Source: CAZVIJ01 sp964626735 (lineage in GTDB: Bacteria > Patescibacteriota > Dojkabacteria > JAOAGR01). Taken from it: a DNA stretch of 64,000 bases. Under the pieces are notes generated by a model. It was not told where the DNA came from, did not search any database, and worked only from the letters and a program-made list of their open reading frames with translations. Positions within the stretch are counted from its first letter, which is position 1; each line of letters starts with the position of its first letter. Of the stretch, positions 36,097 through 45,378 are shown in pieces. The DNA lies in contig CAZVIJ010000001.1 in assembly GCA_964626735.1 (NCBI GenBank), forward strand, positions 1 through 64,000, read 5' to 3'. The translations under genes and the position numbers were made by a program.

Positions 36097-37539
36097 GTGC
36101 TCGGAAACCTTAAGAAAAATATTTCCAAACGATCGATAAAAAAGGAAATGGACAAAGATTTCAGGACAAGGCAAGGAGCAAGAACTTCAAAACCTGCCGG
36201 AAGGTCGACTTCATTCACATCGGACTTCTCATCGTCCCAGCCGAAAGAGAGAAAAATCACCAAGCAGAATGCAAGTCGTTTTGCATCGAAATCCACCCCG
36301 GTATCGAGCAAACAAAGCAAGTCCTCCAATACCGGCTCGAAGCTTGCTGCTGTCGTCGGCATTATTGTGAAGTTCCTCAAATATCTCGTTTCGCCGGAAT
36401 TGCTTCGCTCCAAGAAATTCCAATACTTGATGCTTCCGATCTTGATCATACTCATCGCCGGCGGATACGGATCGTATTGGTGGTTCTACAAGCAAACGAG
36501 CCTTTTCTCGGCGACAATCAAGTACAAATATATTCCGATCTCTGTCGCGAAGACCGTTTCTTCAACAGACGGGCAGCTGCAAACGACCAAGCTTTCCGCT
36601 GAAGAATCGACAACGGCGTATGCCGATACGACGGGGCAGAAGGCAACGGGCGGCCAGGCAACGGGAAGCGTTTCCATCTTCAATCCAACTACCGATATAC
36701 GGGTTGTCCCGAAAGGAACAGTTCTCACCTGCATCTCTAATGTCTGCAACTCGCTCAAGTACATTACCGATGGAGATCTTAACCTCGGGCCGGGTTCATC
36801 GGAGGATGTCCGCATCTTGGCGGGAGATTTCGGAGAGAACTATAACGTCTCCGCGGGCGCAGGCAGGTTCAAGGTAGGCAACTTCGACCCGCAGGCGGAA
36901 ATTCTCGCATCGAACGTAAAGCCGATAGCGGGAGGCACGCTGAAAGTTATGGTAAAGATTGTCAGCAAGGAGGATATCGCGAAAGCCGAGGAAGGCGCGC
37001 TCAAGGACCTCAAAACCAGGATCGTCGACAAGCTCAAAAACGACACGTCGTACAATACGACGTATACCCTCGCCGAAAGCTCAATCGCTATCGAGAAGAC
37101 AGCGAGCACGCCCGACGTCGCCGAGGGGGCAGAAGCATCCATCGTGAACGTGACGGTTTCGGCGAAAGGCGTTGTCGATGCGTTCCAGAAATCGCAGATA
37201 GACGACATCCTTAACCACATGAAAGACGAATCTACTCCAAAAGGGTACTACCTCGACGAGAACTTCATGAAGGCCTCCTCAACGATCGTTAGCCAGAGCA
37301 AGGAAAAAATCGAGGTTAAGGTATCGCTCGAGACGATCGCGCGTCCCGATTTCAACATCGGTGAAATCAAGAACAAACTCGCCGGGAAACCGTATACGAA
37401 GATCGACCAGCAATTCGCGACTATCGAGCATGTCGATTCGTACACTACCGATTTCGAGCCGAAGGGGTTGCCGAAGATGTTCTGGAAAGTCCCGACCGAT
37501 ACGAACAGGATCGTCATAAAAATACTCGCCGTACAGTGA
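36097..37539 (+). CDS. Baseplate J/gp47-like membrane protein (C-terminal half)
   Basis: The frame is open without a stop from the A10 run at 36000; 36097 is only the first GTG and has no clear ribosome-binding site. From 36097: a Lys/Arg/Ser-rich cytoplasmic region (1-100), one TM helix near 107-130 (LMLPILIILIAGGYGSYWWFY), then an extracytoplasmic beta-rich region. It has features of CPR baseplate-J-like proteins: ATGSVSIFNPTTDIRVVPKGTVLTC, TDGDLNLGPGSSEDVRILAGDFGENYNV, then an alternating helix/strand module. The phage-baseplate similarity is distant. The role is unknown, but the topology implies a surface assembly spanning the membrane. Confidence 0.75.
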   Translation: MLGNLKKNISKRSIKKEMDKDFRTRQGARTSKPAGRSTSFTSDFSSSQPKERKITKQNASRFASKSTPVSSKQSKSSNTGSKLAAVVGIIVKFLKYLVSPELLRSKKFQYLMLPILIILIAGGYGSYWWFYKQTSLFSATIKYKYIPISVAKTVSSTDGQLQTTKLSAEESTTAYADTTGQKATGGQATGSVSIFNPTTDIRVVPKGTVLTCISNVCNSLKYITDGDLNLGPGSSEDVRILAGDFGENYNVSAGAGRFKVGNFDPQAEILASNVKPIAGGTLKVMVKIVSKEDIAKAEEGALKDLKTRIVDKLKNDTSYNTTYTLAESSIAIEKTASTPDVAEGAEASIVNVTVSAKGVVDAFQKSQIDDILNHMKDESTPKGYYLDENFMKASSTIVSQSKEKIEVKVSLETIARPDFNIGEIKNKLAGKPYTKIDQQFATIEHVDSYTTDFEPKGLPKMFWKVPTDTNRIVIKILAVQ

Positions 37540-37600
37540 TTTTCATTGTTAAACGAAGACGATTTTGGTATTTTATACGTGAATAAACCAAAAACAAGCA

Positions 37601-38295
37601 GTGCTCAGTTTCGAAAATGTTACAAAAAAATATCATAGCAGCCAGGGCGGCAAATTGGCCCTCGATGATGTTTCGTTCGAGATCGAAGAAGGCGAGTTTG
37701 TCTTCCTTGTCGGACCTTCAGGCGCCGGCAAATCCACTGCCATCCGCTTGATCATCAAACAGGAAAACCCTTCCTCCGGACTCATCAAGTTCGAGGACAA
37801 GAAGGTAAATAAGCTGCGGGGAGGGAAGCTTGCACGGTACCGACGAGAACTCGGCATCGTTTTCCAGGATTTCAAGCTTCTCAACAGCAAGACTGTCTGG
37901 GAGAACGTCGCATTCGTCTTGGAAGTCGGCAGCAAATCGAGCAAGGAGATTCGCGAGGCAGTCGATTACGTACTCGATCTCGTCGGACTCGTCGACAAGA
38001 AGCACGTATTCCCCGAAATGCTATCGGGAGGCGAGCAGCAACGCGTCGCAATCGCACGCGCCATCGTAACCGAACCGAAGGTTCTCATCGCGGACGAGCC
38101 GACAGGTAACCTGGATAGGANNNNNNNNNNAACGCGTGGGATATCATTCAGCTTCTCAATAAAATTAACAATTGGGGGACAACGGTTATCGTCGCGACGC
38201 ACGATAATGAAGTCGTCGACTCGCTCAACAAGCGCGTTATCGGCTTTGAAGGTGGAAAGATTACGAAAGACAGGGTTGGAGGCTATCATAAATAA
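37601..38295 (+). CDS. ftsE: Cell-division ABC ATPase FtsE, interrupted by an assembly gap
   Basis: The ATPase of the FtsEX complex, which couples division to peptidoglycan hydrolase activation. Walker [11 protein letters not shown] is near 38-47, signature LSGGEQQRV, Walker [13 protein letters not shown] just before the gap. After the ten [10 protein letters not shown], the switch His in VIVATHD and [10 protein letters not shown] complete the family pattern and end at TAA 38293-38295. The ten-N pad breaks the frame. Family alignment suggests only about one residue is missing between GNLDR and NAWDII, so the gene is probably intact. GTG start. ftsX follows after 6 bases. Confidence 0.92.
38121..38130. 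other. Assembly gap (10 N) inside ftsE
   Basis: A pad of exactly ten N. The frames on both sides encode contiguous FtsE sequence if the true gap is about 2 bases rather than 10. Confidence 0.9.
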
Positions 38296-38301
38296 AGTCC
38301 T

Positions 38302-39243
38302 ATGGTAAAAATACTCAGAGCATTTAAAACAGCATTCCAATATATGTTCAGGAATTTCGGCCTGAGCTTCGCTTCGATCGTCGTCATGACGCTTTCTTTT
38401 TTTATCGTCTCGATTGTAGGGCTTGCCTTTTACGGCTCTATTCGCCTAGTCCAGTATATCGACTCAAAGCCGGCATTAACCGTATTCCTGCGCGGCGACC
38501 TGACGAAAGACCAGGCGCAGCAGTTTACCGATATCGTGAACGGAACCGGCCTGGCGAGGAATATGACCATCAACGAAATCGAATTCTCGAAAGACGACCT
38601 GTCCAAGAAATACCCCGATCTCGAAGGTACAATCAACGACCAGAACAAAACTATACTACCGGTCGTCACGTTCATCTACGGAAATTCCCAAGGCGACCTC
38701 TCGAAGCTCATCGACGTGCTCCAGCAGAACAAGAACTTCATGGAAAACATCGTCGACCGCAGGAATATCGATAAGGTCGGCTGGTACCGGTTCAATAGCG
38801 ACCAGGCAGAGGTCATCCGCGATGCGAGCAATCTATTACGCACGTCCGGAATAGCGATAACGTTGTTCCTTTTCGTCATCTCGTCGGTTCTCATCTTCAT
38901 CACCATCAAGCTTGCGATCCAATACCATCGGCGCGAGCTGGAAATCATGAATCTCGTCGGTGCCGAAGGCTGGTTCATACGGCTTCCTTTCGTCGTCGAC
39001 GGCATTATCTACGGCGTATTGGGAGGATTGCTCTCGACCAGCATCATATTCTTTTTCAAGAACATGATTATCCAGAAATCGCAAGGGTTGATACCGCGTT
39101 TGAATTTGTTCTTCTCGGAAATACAGTGGCCGAATCTGACACCGGAACTGCTCGTCAAATTCATTCTCCTAACGTGTGCCGTCGGTGGAATCGTCGGTGC
39201 AATAAGCTCTTTCCTTGCTATTATCCGGTACGTCAAGAAATGA
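38302..39243 (+). CDS. ftsX: Cell-division permease FtsX
   Basis: 313 residues: a short cytoplasmic N-terminus, TM1 (LSFASIVVMTLSFFIVSIVGLAFYG, about 15-40), an extracytoplasmic domain (about 45-170; LTVFLRGDLTKDQAQQF), then three TM helices near 178-200, 230-255 and 280-305. The family segment KLAIQYHRRELEIMNLVGAEGWFIRLPFVVDG is near 200-230. FtsX transmits FtsE ATP hydrolysis to extracytoplasmic coiled-coil hydrolases. The very next gene encodes a coiled-coil M23 protein, a natural partner. Confidence 0.93.
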   Translation: MVKILRAFKTAFQYMFRNFGLSFASIVVMTLSFFIVSIVGLAFYGSIRLVQYIDSKPALTVFLRGDLTKDQAQQFTDIVNGTGLARNMTINEIEFSKDDLSKKYPDLEGTINDQNKTILPVVTFIYGNSQGDLSKLIDVLQQNKNFMENIVDRRNIDKVGWYRFNSDQAEVIRDASNLLRTSGIAITLFLFVISSVLIFITIKLAIQYHRRELEIMNLVGAEGWFIRLPFVVDGIIYGVLGGLLSTSIIFFFKNMIIQKSQGLIPRLNLFFSEIQWPNLTPELLVKFILLTCAVGGIVGAISSFLAIIRYVKK

Positions 39244-39271
39244 TATACTCACTTGATAAGAGGTTTTGATC

Positions 39272-40778
39272 ATGAAACGACTGCTCAAGCAACTCAACCT
39301 TTTAACCGCGATCAGCAAACTCTCACTCATTGCTTTGTTTACGGTATTTTCGTTTGGGCTCAACACGATGGTTAAGCCCGTGACCGTCACCCACGCGGAA
39401 AACAAATCCCAATCCGAAATCGACGAATTGAATAAGCAGCTTGAGGAAACAAAGAAGAAGCTTGAGGATATCAAAAACCAAAAAGCGCAAGTCGTAAACC
39501 AGATCGCGAACGAATCGAAAAACCAAGGCAAGCTCAAGGGCGATGCCCAGTATATCGATAGCGTCATCGGCAAGAACGAACTGCAAGTCCAGGCTCTGCA
39601 ACTCGATATCGACCAGCTCACTCTCCAGGTTAATCTTTTGCAAGACGAGCAACGACGAGCCGAATCGCAGCTTCGCGATCTTCAGGCAAAAAAAGATAAT
39701 CTCGATAAAGAGCTCCAGGCTTCCATGAACCTACTGTACAAGATGGCGCTCGACACTCCTACCTTCCTCGAAAAGAACTCGAGCTTCGAGGATTCCGTCG
39801 TCAATGAAGAAAAGCAGAAGACGGTAATCAAGATCGTCAAGGCCGATATCGAGGAAACGAAACGCATCGAGCAGGAAGTACAGGCGAAGCGCGACGACAT
39901 CGACTTTGCGCGTCTCAATACGCAGTACGCGCTGGCCTACCTGTCGGAAGTGCCAGAGGCAATCGCATTATGCGAGAGTGAGGCAGACGTGGTTGCGTGC
40001 GTCAAGTGGNNNNNNNNNNGTACAGGCGAAGCGCGACGAAATCGATGCGAAGGCGAAGCAGACGGCAGACGCCCAAACCCAAAAGGTTGCCCAGACGAAC
40101 AACCTCAATATCCAGAAACAGGGTCTCGAATACCAGAAGAAAAACAAGCTTGCCCTTATCGAGCAGTCGAAGGCGCTGCAGAGCAACCTGTCGGAAAAGG
40201 ACCAGCAGCTCGCGAAGGATATCGTCAACTACCAGCAGAAGCTACAGCAATTGATCAACTCGTTGTATTCCGCACCGCCATCAGGTTCGCCGGTAGCAGC
40301 AGGTCAGGTAATCGGGTTCCAAGGACGAACCGGCTTGAGCTGCGACTGGGTCAGCTCTGAACAGAAGGCTCAATTGCCCCAAAACAACTACTGCGGGTTT
40401 TTGGGCTCGAACTGGTACTATTACGATCCGATCAACTATCCAACGAAGGGCTCCCACCTCCACTTCGAATATTGGAAAGGCGGAAAGAAAGTCTATCCCG
40501 AGCAATTCCTATTCGGCGGCGCCGGGGAATTCGCGTATATGCCGATGTCTCCTATGGTCAAATCGCAAGGGTATCATGATGGCGGCGCAATCGATCTCGC
40601 TTCAGCATACGGCAACCCGGTACGGGCAATAAAAGCCGGTAAAATACAGTACTACTGCGATTTATTCTCGGTCGACCCCGCATACGGAGCGGTCGTCTAC
40701 CACAATGACGGGACGATTTCCCAATACTGGCATCTGCAGAAGAAGGCAGATTCTCCTCCATGCAAGAAACTCGGTTGA
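39272..40778 (+). CDS. Coiled-coil M23-type peptidase with permuted motif order, interrupted by an assembly gap
   Basis: An exported coiled-coil protein of the EnvC/CwlO type, the usual target of FtsEX. I start it at ATG 39272, with AGAGG 8-12 bases upstream and TATACT at 39244-39249. It has a signal peptide at about 1-35 and a long coiled coil (about 38-230, continuing after ten N at 40010-40019). The LytM/M23 motifs come in reversed blocks: GQVIGFQGRTG and KGSHLHFEYW first, then GYHDGGAIDLASAYGNPVRAI, and finally VVYHNDGTISQYWHLQK near the C-terminus. Canonical M23 order is H..D, then HxH, at the end. All expected metal-ligand motifs are present, so it may be an active or activator-type fold. 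Repeated VQAKRD(D/E)ID flanks the gap. Confidence 0.85.
40010..40019. other. Assembly gap (10 N) in the M23 gene
   Basis: The sequence after the gap (GTACAGGCGAAGCGCGACGA) repeats one found about 130 bases before the gap. A coiled-coil repeat probably caused the break, and the true length is unknown. Confidence 0.9.
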
Positions 40779-40790
40779 TCGAGGAGACTC

Positions 40791-42674
40791 CTATAACCCG
40801 CAGCGTTTGAATTTCTTTTCAATATCGTACCTCGAATAGTCTTGAATCACCGGCCGTCCGTGTGGACAGTTATACGGATCTTCGCAGGTAAGCAAGTTCT
40901 TGAGGATTTTTACGATTTCGTCGTGGTTAAGCTTATCCCCAAACCGCACGGCGGTGTGGCAGGCAAGAATCGCGGCAATTTCGTGGAATATTGTATCCTT
41001 AATATTCGACAGTTCCTGGTGTTCAGAAAGATCCTCTAGCATTCGCTCAATTACTTTCGAGAAGTTGTCCATCTTCACGAATTCGGGAACTTGGGTAAAC
41101 TTCACGTCGCTGGATCCGAAATGCTCAAACATAAATCCCATTTCTTCAAAAAGGGCACGGTTGTCGTCAAGTACCGCCAGCTCGTACTCTCCGAGCGTCA
41201 GTATTTCGGGAAACAAGAGCAGCTTTGAAGTGACTTTCTTCGAACGCAACTGCTTGAGGTAATATTCGTAATAGTAGCGCTCGCTTGCAGCATGCTGGTC
41301 GATAATGAGTACGGATGTTTGATTCGCCGTGAGTATATACGAATTCAGAAGCTGGGTTGCGTTTGCCAGATCCAAATACATCTTCGGAGTTTCTTGCTCT
41401 TTCATCACTTCAGAGCTGAAGAGCAGGGCCTGTTCGGTAACAGTCTCAGGTTCCTTAATTTCTAGCGTATCGAACATGCTATCTTTTGTTTTCTCTCGAA
41501 CCGGCTCATCATGAAGGAAACTTTCGAACTCATCCAAATCGGATTGTTTTACGGAAGGGGAATCGTCAAGCTTGAACGTTTGTGCGGATACGTCATTGCC
41601 TGAATTATCTGAAGATGATTCGATAGGGGGACGATCGTTCGTGTCTGCTACTTCCGCTGGCTTTTCCTGCAGCGAGGCAAGTTTAGCTTGCGTTTCTTCG
41701 CGAAGCGCTTTTACCAGATTGACATTGACTGCCGTCTTTACCGATTTATACACATCTGAAGGATTATCGAAGCGAACTTCTGTCTTACGGGGATGCACAT
41801 TGACGTCAACCCTCGAAGGATCCAGTGTAATGAAGACCACAAAACCCGGATATTGATTTTTCATAAGAAAGGTATCGTAGCCATCGACCACTCCTTTATA
41901 TATGGCGCTGTCGTTTATGGTCCTGCCGTTCACGAACGTAAACTGGCTCGCTTTTGATTTGAGGAAGAACCGGGGATGCACCACGAAACCTTCAACGTGC
42001 ACCTGCCCATCGTATAAAATGGGAATGAGGTTTGACGCATCGATCTTGAGGATTTGGGAAGCACGAGCTTTCGAATCTTCTGCGGGAAAATGTTTCGTTG
42101 ATCCTTCGATATCGAGGGTAAAGGCTATATCAGGATTCGAAAGCGCGAACTTATTGAATATATCGGTCAGCGCCTTATTTTCCGTCGCTTTAGCCTTGAG
42201 GAATTTTTTTCGTGCCGGTACGTTCGAAAAAAGATCGAGGACCGAGATATCGGTTCCTTGGGAGATCGATGAAGGACGAATAGATACAATCTTGCCGTCC
42301 TGATAGATCACCTCGCTACCCATCTCGTCATGCGCATGTTTCGTGTGCAAGACTATTTTAGAGACGGACGATATTGAGGCGAGCGCCTCTCCCCTGAAGC
42401 CGTATGAATGAAGCGTGTTGAGATCGAGAATTTTTTCTAGCTTTGAAGTCGCATGTTTGAGAAAAACTCGTTCAAGATCGGCACGCTCAATTCCCGAACC
42501 ATCATCGACAATTTGAATTTTCTCCGTTCCGAACTCTTTGATGTAAACCTTGATGTTCTTGCTGCCGGCATCGATGCTATTCTCGACGAGCTCTTTTATG
42601 ACCGATGCGGGGCGTTCAACGACCTCGCCAGCGGCAATCTGGTTCACGACATCCTGGGGGAGAATATTGATCAT
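40791..42674 (-). CDS. mutL: DNA mismatch repair protein MutL (endonuclease type)
   Basis: 627 residues. The GHKL ATPase N-terminus has IAAGEVVERPASVIKELVENSIDAG, DDGSGI and YGFRGEALASI. The C-terminal endonuclease domain carries DQHAASERYYYE (about 457-468), an exact DQHA-x2-E-x4-E metal-binding motif. It also has ACHTAVRFG and the terminal CPHGRPV, as in MutH-independent systems where MutL nicks the new strand. A Ser/Asp-rich linker separates the domains (about 345-400). The mutS gene is on the other strand at 53372. A TATAAT lies 8 bases upstream of the ATG. Confidence 0.95.
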   Translation of the reverse strand: MINILPQDVVNQIAAGEVVERPASVIKELVENSIDAGSKNIKVYIKEFGTEKIQIVDDGSGIERADLERVFLKHATSKLEKILDLNTLHSYGFRGEALASISSVSKIVLHTKHAHDEMGSEVIYQDGKIVSIRPSSISQGTDISVLDLFSNVPARKKFLKAKATENKALTDIFNKFALSNPDIAFTLDIEGSTKHFPAEDSKARASQILKIDASNLIPILYDGQVHVEGFVVHPRFFLKSKASQFTFVNGRTINDSAIYKGVVDGYDTFLMKNQYPGFVVFITLDPSRVDVNVHPRKTEVRFDNPSDVYKSVKTAVNVNLVKALREETQAKLASLQEKPAEVADTNDRPPIESSSDNSGNDVSAQTFKLDDSPSVKQSDLDEFESFLHDEPVREKTKDSMFDTLEIKEPETVTEQALLFSSEVMKEQETPKMYLDLANATQLLNSYILTANQTSVLIIDQHAASERYYYEYYLKQLRSKKVTSKLLLFPEILTLGEYELAVLDDNRALFEEMGFMFEHFGSSDVKFTQVPEFVKMDNFSKVIERMLEDLSEHQELSNIKDTIFHEIAAILACHTAVRFGDKLNHDEIVKILKNLLTCEDPYNCPHGRPVIQDYSRYDIEKKFKRCGL

Positions 42675-42682
42675 ACGTGGAA

Positions 42683-42688
42683 ATTATA
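42683..42688 (-). promoter_or_regulatory. -10 box (TATAAT, minus strand) of mutL
   Basis: A minus-strand TATAAT ends 8 bases before the mutL ATG (42674); leaderless layout, divergent from the next promoter. Confidence 0.5.
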
Positions 42689-42732
42689 ATGTAACGTAAA
42701 AAAGTTGAAAGCGACATTTGTGAAATATTTAC

Positions 42733-42738
42733 TATAAT
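42733..42738 (+). promoter_or_regulatory. -10 box (TATAAT, plus strand) of the GT2 gene
   Basis: TATAAT abuts the GTG at 42739, so that codon lies too close to be translated from this transcript. The ATG at 42751 is therefore the better start. Confidence 0.5.
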
Positions 42739-42750
42739 GTGAATGCTTAC

Positions 42751-44300
42751 ATGAAACGCGAGCTAAAAAGTGGCATCAACCTTATCAAAAGCGGCAAGTT
42801 CATTACGCTGCCCGGTAAAGTATCGAGATACTTGATCCGCCGCGTACCGAAGCTTAAATATTATCTTGCCCTGCAGCAGGAAAATTTACGGATCGAACAG
42901 CTGCTCAAAAGGAAAAAGAACGAAGACGTCGTGAAACCGCAATTATCGCAAGTCACTATCGTTTATCTTCTGAACGACGTAAGCTCCCAACACCTCTCGC
43001 GATCGATATTCAGCCTCAAGGAAAATATCGCCAATCCGCATGTCCTATTCGTGGACATGGGCAACAATGCCGCAGACACGCAGTCGATCATAAAGAACTA
43101 TTTGCCGAAAGCCCAATATATCTCGTTCGATAACGGCGAGCGGCTCACAACGATATTGAAAAAGTTGATACTGCTCGACGACTTGCGCCCGTTTCTTCTT
43201 TTCGTATATGGCGTGGCAAAATTCAATCGACTGGCTAGACAGCTCGACGGAATAGAACTGAATACTTCAAAAAACTACTGTCTCGATTTCATATACTACC
43301 GGAAAAATCTCAAGCGGTTTTTCGTAAACAGGAAAAAGATAAATTTCTACGATAATCTCAACGAATTCAAAGCCTATTATCCCCTCATCAGCGTAAGAAG
43401 GCTGAAGAAAAACGAGCTTTCGAGGATTTTCACCAACGATTTCATCGTGCTTCCTGCAGCGATCGGTTTCAATGCATCCGCCAAGAAAATCTTGGGGAAA
43501 AATTTATTCTGCGAGTTCTTCATGAACCATTTCCAGGTCGATGTCATACGGACGAGGGGAACGATACGCGACTACCGCTTCCCGTTCGACAAGGAAGTCT
43601 CGATTATCATCCCGACGCGCGACCGCGTTGAAGACCTGAAACGTTGCCTGGCCTCTATCGAACGGAGCGCATACAAGAAATACGAGATTATAATCATCGA
43701 CCACCAGTCGAACGACGAAACGAAATCGTACCTCAATACGCTTCCCCATAAAGTCATCCGTTACGAAGGGATATTCAACTACTCCCTCATGAACAATATC
43801 GGTGCGAAAGCGGCCAAAGGCGATGTATTCTGCTTTCTGAACAACGATACCGAAGTGATAACCGCAGAATGGCTGCAAACTTCAGGAAGCTTCGCCGTTC
43901 AGCCCGATGTTGGAGCCGTTGGGGTAAAGCTGTTGTTTAAAAACAACACGATCCAGCACGCCGGCAAAGATATAAATAGGGAGCTAAACGTTATGTCTCA
44001 TATTCTGACGTANNNNNNNNNNCTTCACATCTCAACCTGATCAGCAGTCCGCCCGCAGTTACGGCAGCATGCGTTTTCGTTGAGAAGAAGAAGTATTTCG
44101 ATGTCGGAGGTTTCGACGAAAAGTACATCACCATCTGGCAAGATGACGATTTGTGTTTTTCGCTATCGAGCAAAGGGTATCGCACGCTATTCATACCCTA
44201 CGTGAAGCTCTACCACTTCGAATCGAGTACGAGAAAAGTGTATCCGTCTGAGAACGAGAAAAAGGACCAGGAATACTTCAAATCCAAATGGGGGGTTTAG
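42751..44300 (+). CDS. GT2-family glycosyltransferase, interrupted by an assembly gap
   Basis: I chose ATG 42751 (MKRELKSG) because the TATAAT at 42733-42738 touches the upstream GTG. An N-terminal about 270-residue region of unknown fold precedes a GT-A domain (VSIIIPTRDRVEDLKRCLASI; nucleotide-sugar motif NNDTEVITAEWL; then GAVGVKLLF). After ten N at 44013-44022 the sequence resumes in another frame with PPAVTAACVFVEKKKYFDVGGFDEKY and WQDDDLCFSLSSKGYR. It ends at TAG 44298-44300. This matches rhamnosyltransferase-like GT2 proteins (O-antigen or surface polysaccharide). It overlaps the folD end by 3 bases, convergent. Confidence 0.85.
44013..44022. other. Assembly gap (10 N) in the GT2 gene
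   Basis: The GT2 domain continues on the far side in a shifted frame; the true gap length is unknown. Confidence 0.9.
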
Positions 44301-45124
44301 ATCCCCGATGAAAGCGTAACGAAATTCTCTATGAGCCCGTAAATAGTCATGGGGCCGACACCACCCGGAACAGGCGTTATCCCGGCAACTAAATCTTTAA
44401 CCGCGTCGAAGGCGACATCGCCGACAATTTTACCGCTTGCCCCTTTCGATGTACCGACATCGATAATGATGTGACCCTGCTTGAAATAAGAAGAGTCGAG
44501 GAATTCAGGTTGCCCCATCGCCGAAATTACGATATCTGACGCTTGCGTTATGTCATGCAGATTTTGAGTCTTCGAGTGGCACATGGTGACGGTTGCGCTT
44601 TTGTGGAGGAGCGCGATTGAGAGCGGTTTACCCACCAAGTTGCTGCGCCCGAGAACTGCGATACGTTTCCCTTCAATTGGTATCTCGTAATATTCGAGAA
44701 GCCTAACGACTCCCAACGGCGTTGCGGGCATAACATCATAGCTGCCCGTGAAAAAGGTGCCGAGATTCGTCGAGGTAAGACAGTCGATATCTTTTTTAGG
44801 ATCAATCGTATCGAGCAGCATCCTGGTATCGAGATGGTGGGGGAGCGGGAGCTGCAGTAGGATGCCTCGAATTTCTGGTCGCGCATTAAGCTTCTGTATA
44901 GCAGACTCGATATCCTCGGACCGAGAGTTTTCCGGAAGCTGAATATGTTCGAAGCCCAAGCCGAGCTCGTTGAGCTTCTTCTGCTTGATGCGGATATACA
45001 TCGATGAAGCGGGATTGTCTCCGACCTGGACCGCCGCAAGCACCGGGATGGACGGTAACGAACGTATCTGTTCCTGTAGCTTATCGAAAAGCGATTCTGC
45101 TGCTTTCTTTCCGTCTAGTATCAT
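44297..45124 (-). CDS. folD: Methylenetetrahydrofolate dehydrogenase/cyclohydrolase FolD
   Basis: A bifunctional enzyme interconverting 5,10-methylene- and 10-formyl-THF (NADP-dependent dehydrogenase plus cyclohydrolase). 275 residues. The active-site Tyr43 and Lys47 are in SMYIRIKQKK. LLQLPLPHHLD, the Rossmann loop VLGRSNLVGKPLSIALL and the C-terminal PGGVGPMT follow the family. It is the only clear central-metabolism gene in the window. It is co-transcribed with the small TM gene upstream (4-base overlap). Confidence 0.95.
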   Translation of the reverse strand: MILDGKKAAESLFDKLQEQIRSLPSIPVLAAVQVGDNPASSMYIRIKQKKLNELGLGFEHIQLPENSRSEDIESAIQKLNARPEIRGILLQLPLPHHLDTRMLLDTIDPKKDIDCLTSTNLGTFFTGSYDVMPATPLGVVRLLEYYEIPIEGKRIAVLGRSNLVGKPLSIALLHKSATVTMCHSKTQNLHDITQASDIVISAMGQPEFLDSSYFKQGHIIIDVGTSKGASGKIVGDVAFDAVKDLVAGITPVPGGVGPMTIYGLIENFVTLSSGI

Positions 45125-45375
45125 TTCACTTCTACTTTTGAATTATTGTTTAGGAAGTTTATCGGAATCGACCGTCCCGTATTGGTTGTTCCCTGATTCA
45201 TCATCATGCCGATTCCGCCTAAGATCATGGTTAAGATGATAAGCAAAAACATGAGTATCCAAACCGCTTTGAATAGAGCCTTATAGGTGTATTCCTTGGT
45301 GAACTTGAATATTCGCTTTTTGCCGATGTACAGGGATTTCTTGTAGACCTTCGGCTTTACGTCGGGGAATTTCAT
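45121..45375 (-). CDS. Small single-TM protein, 84 aa
   Basis: Not recognised. A basic cytoplasmic N-terminus (KPKVYKKSLYIGKKRIFKFTKEY), one long TM helix near 37-59 (AVWILMFLLIILTMILGGIGMMM), and a short polar tail. It is between a pilin-like gene and folD on the minus strand, with a 4-base stop/start overlap to folD. It may belong with the type IV secretion-like genes rather than with folD. Confidence 0.6.
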   Translation of the reverse strand: MKFPDVKPKVYKKSLYIGKKRIFKFTKEYTYKALFKAVWILMFLLIILTMILGGIGMMMNQGTTNTGRSIPINFLNNNSKVEVK

Positions 45376-45378
45376 GAC

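Noticed and set aside
42739..42750. GTG start for the GT2 gene
   Set aside because: The -10 TATAAT abuts it, so a transcript from that promoter would not contain this codon.
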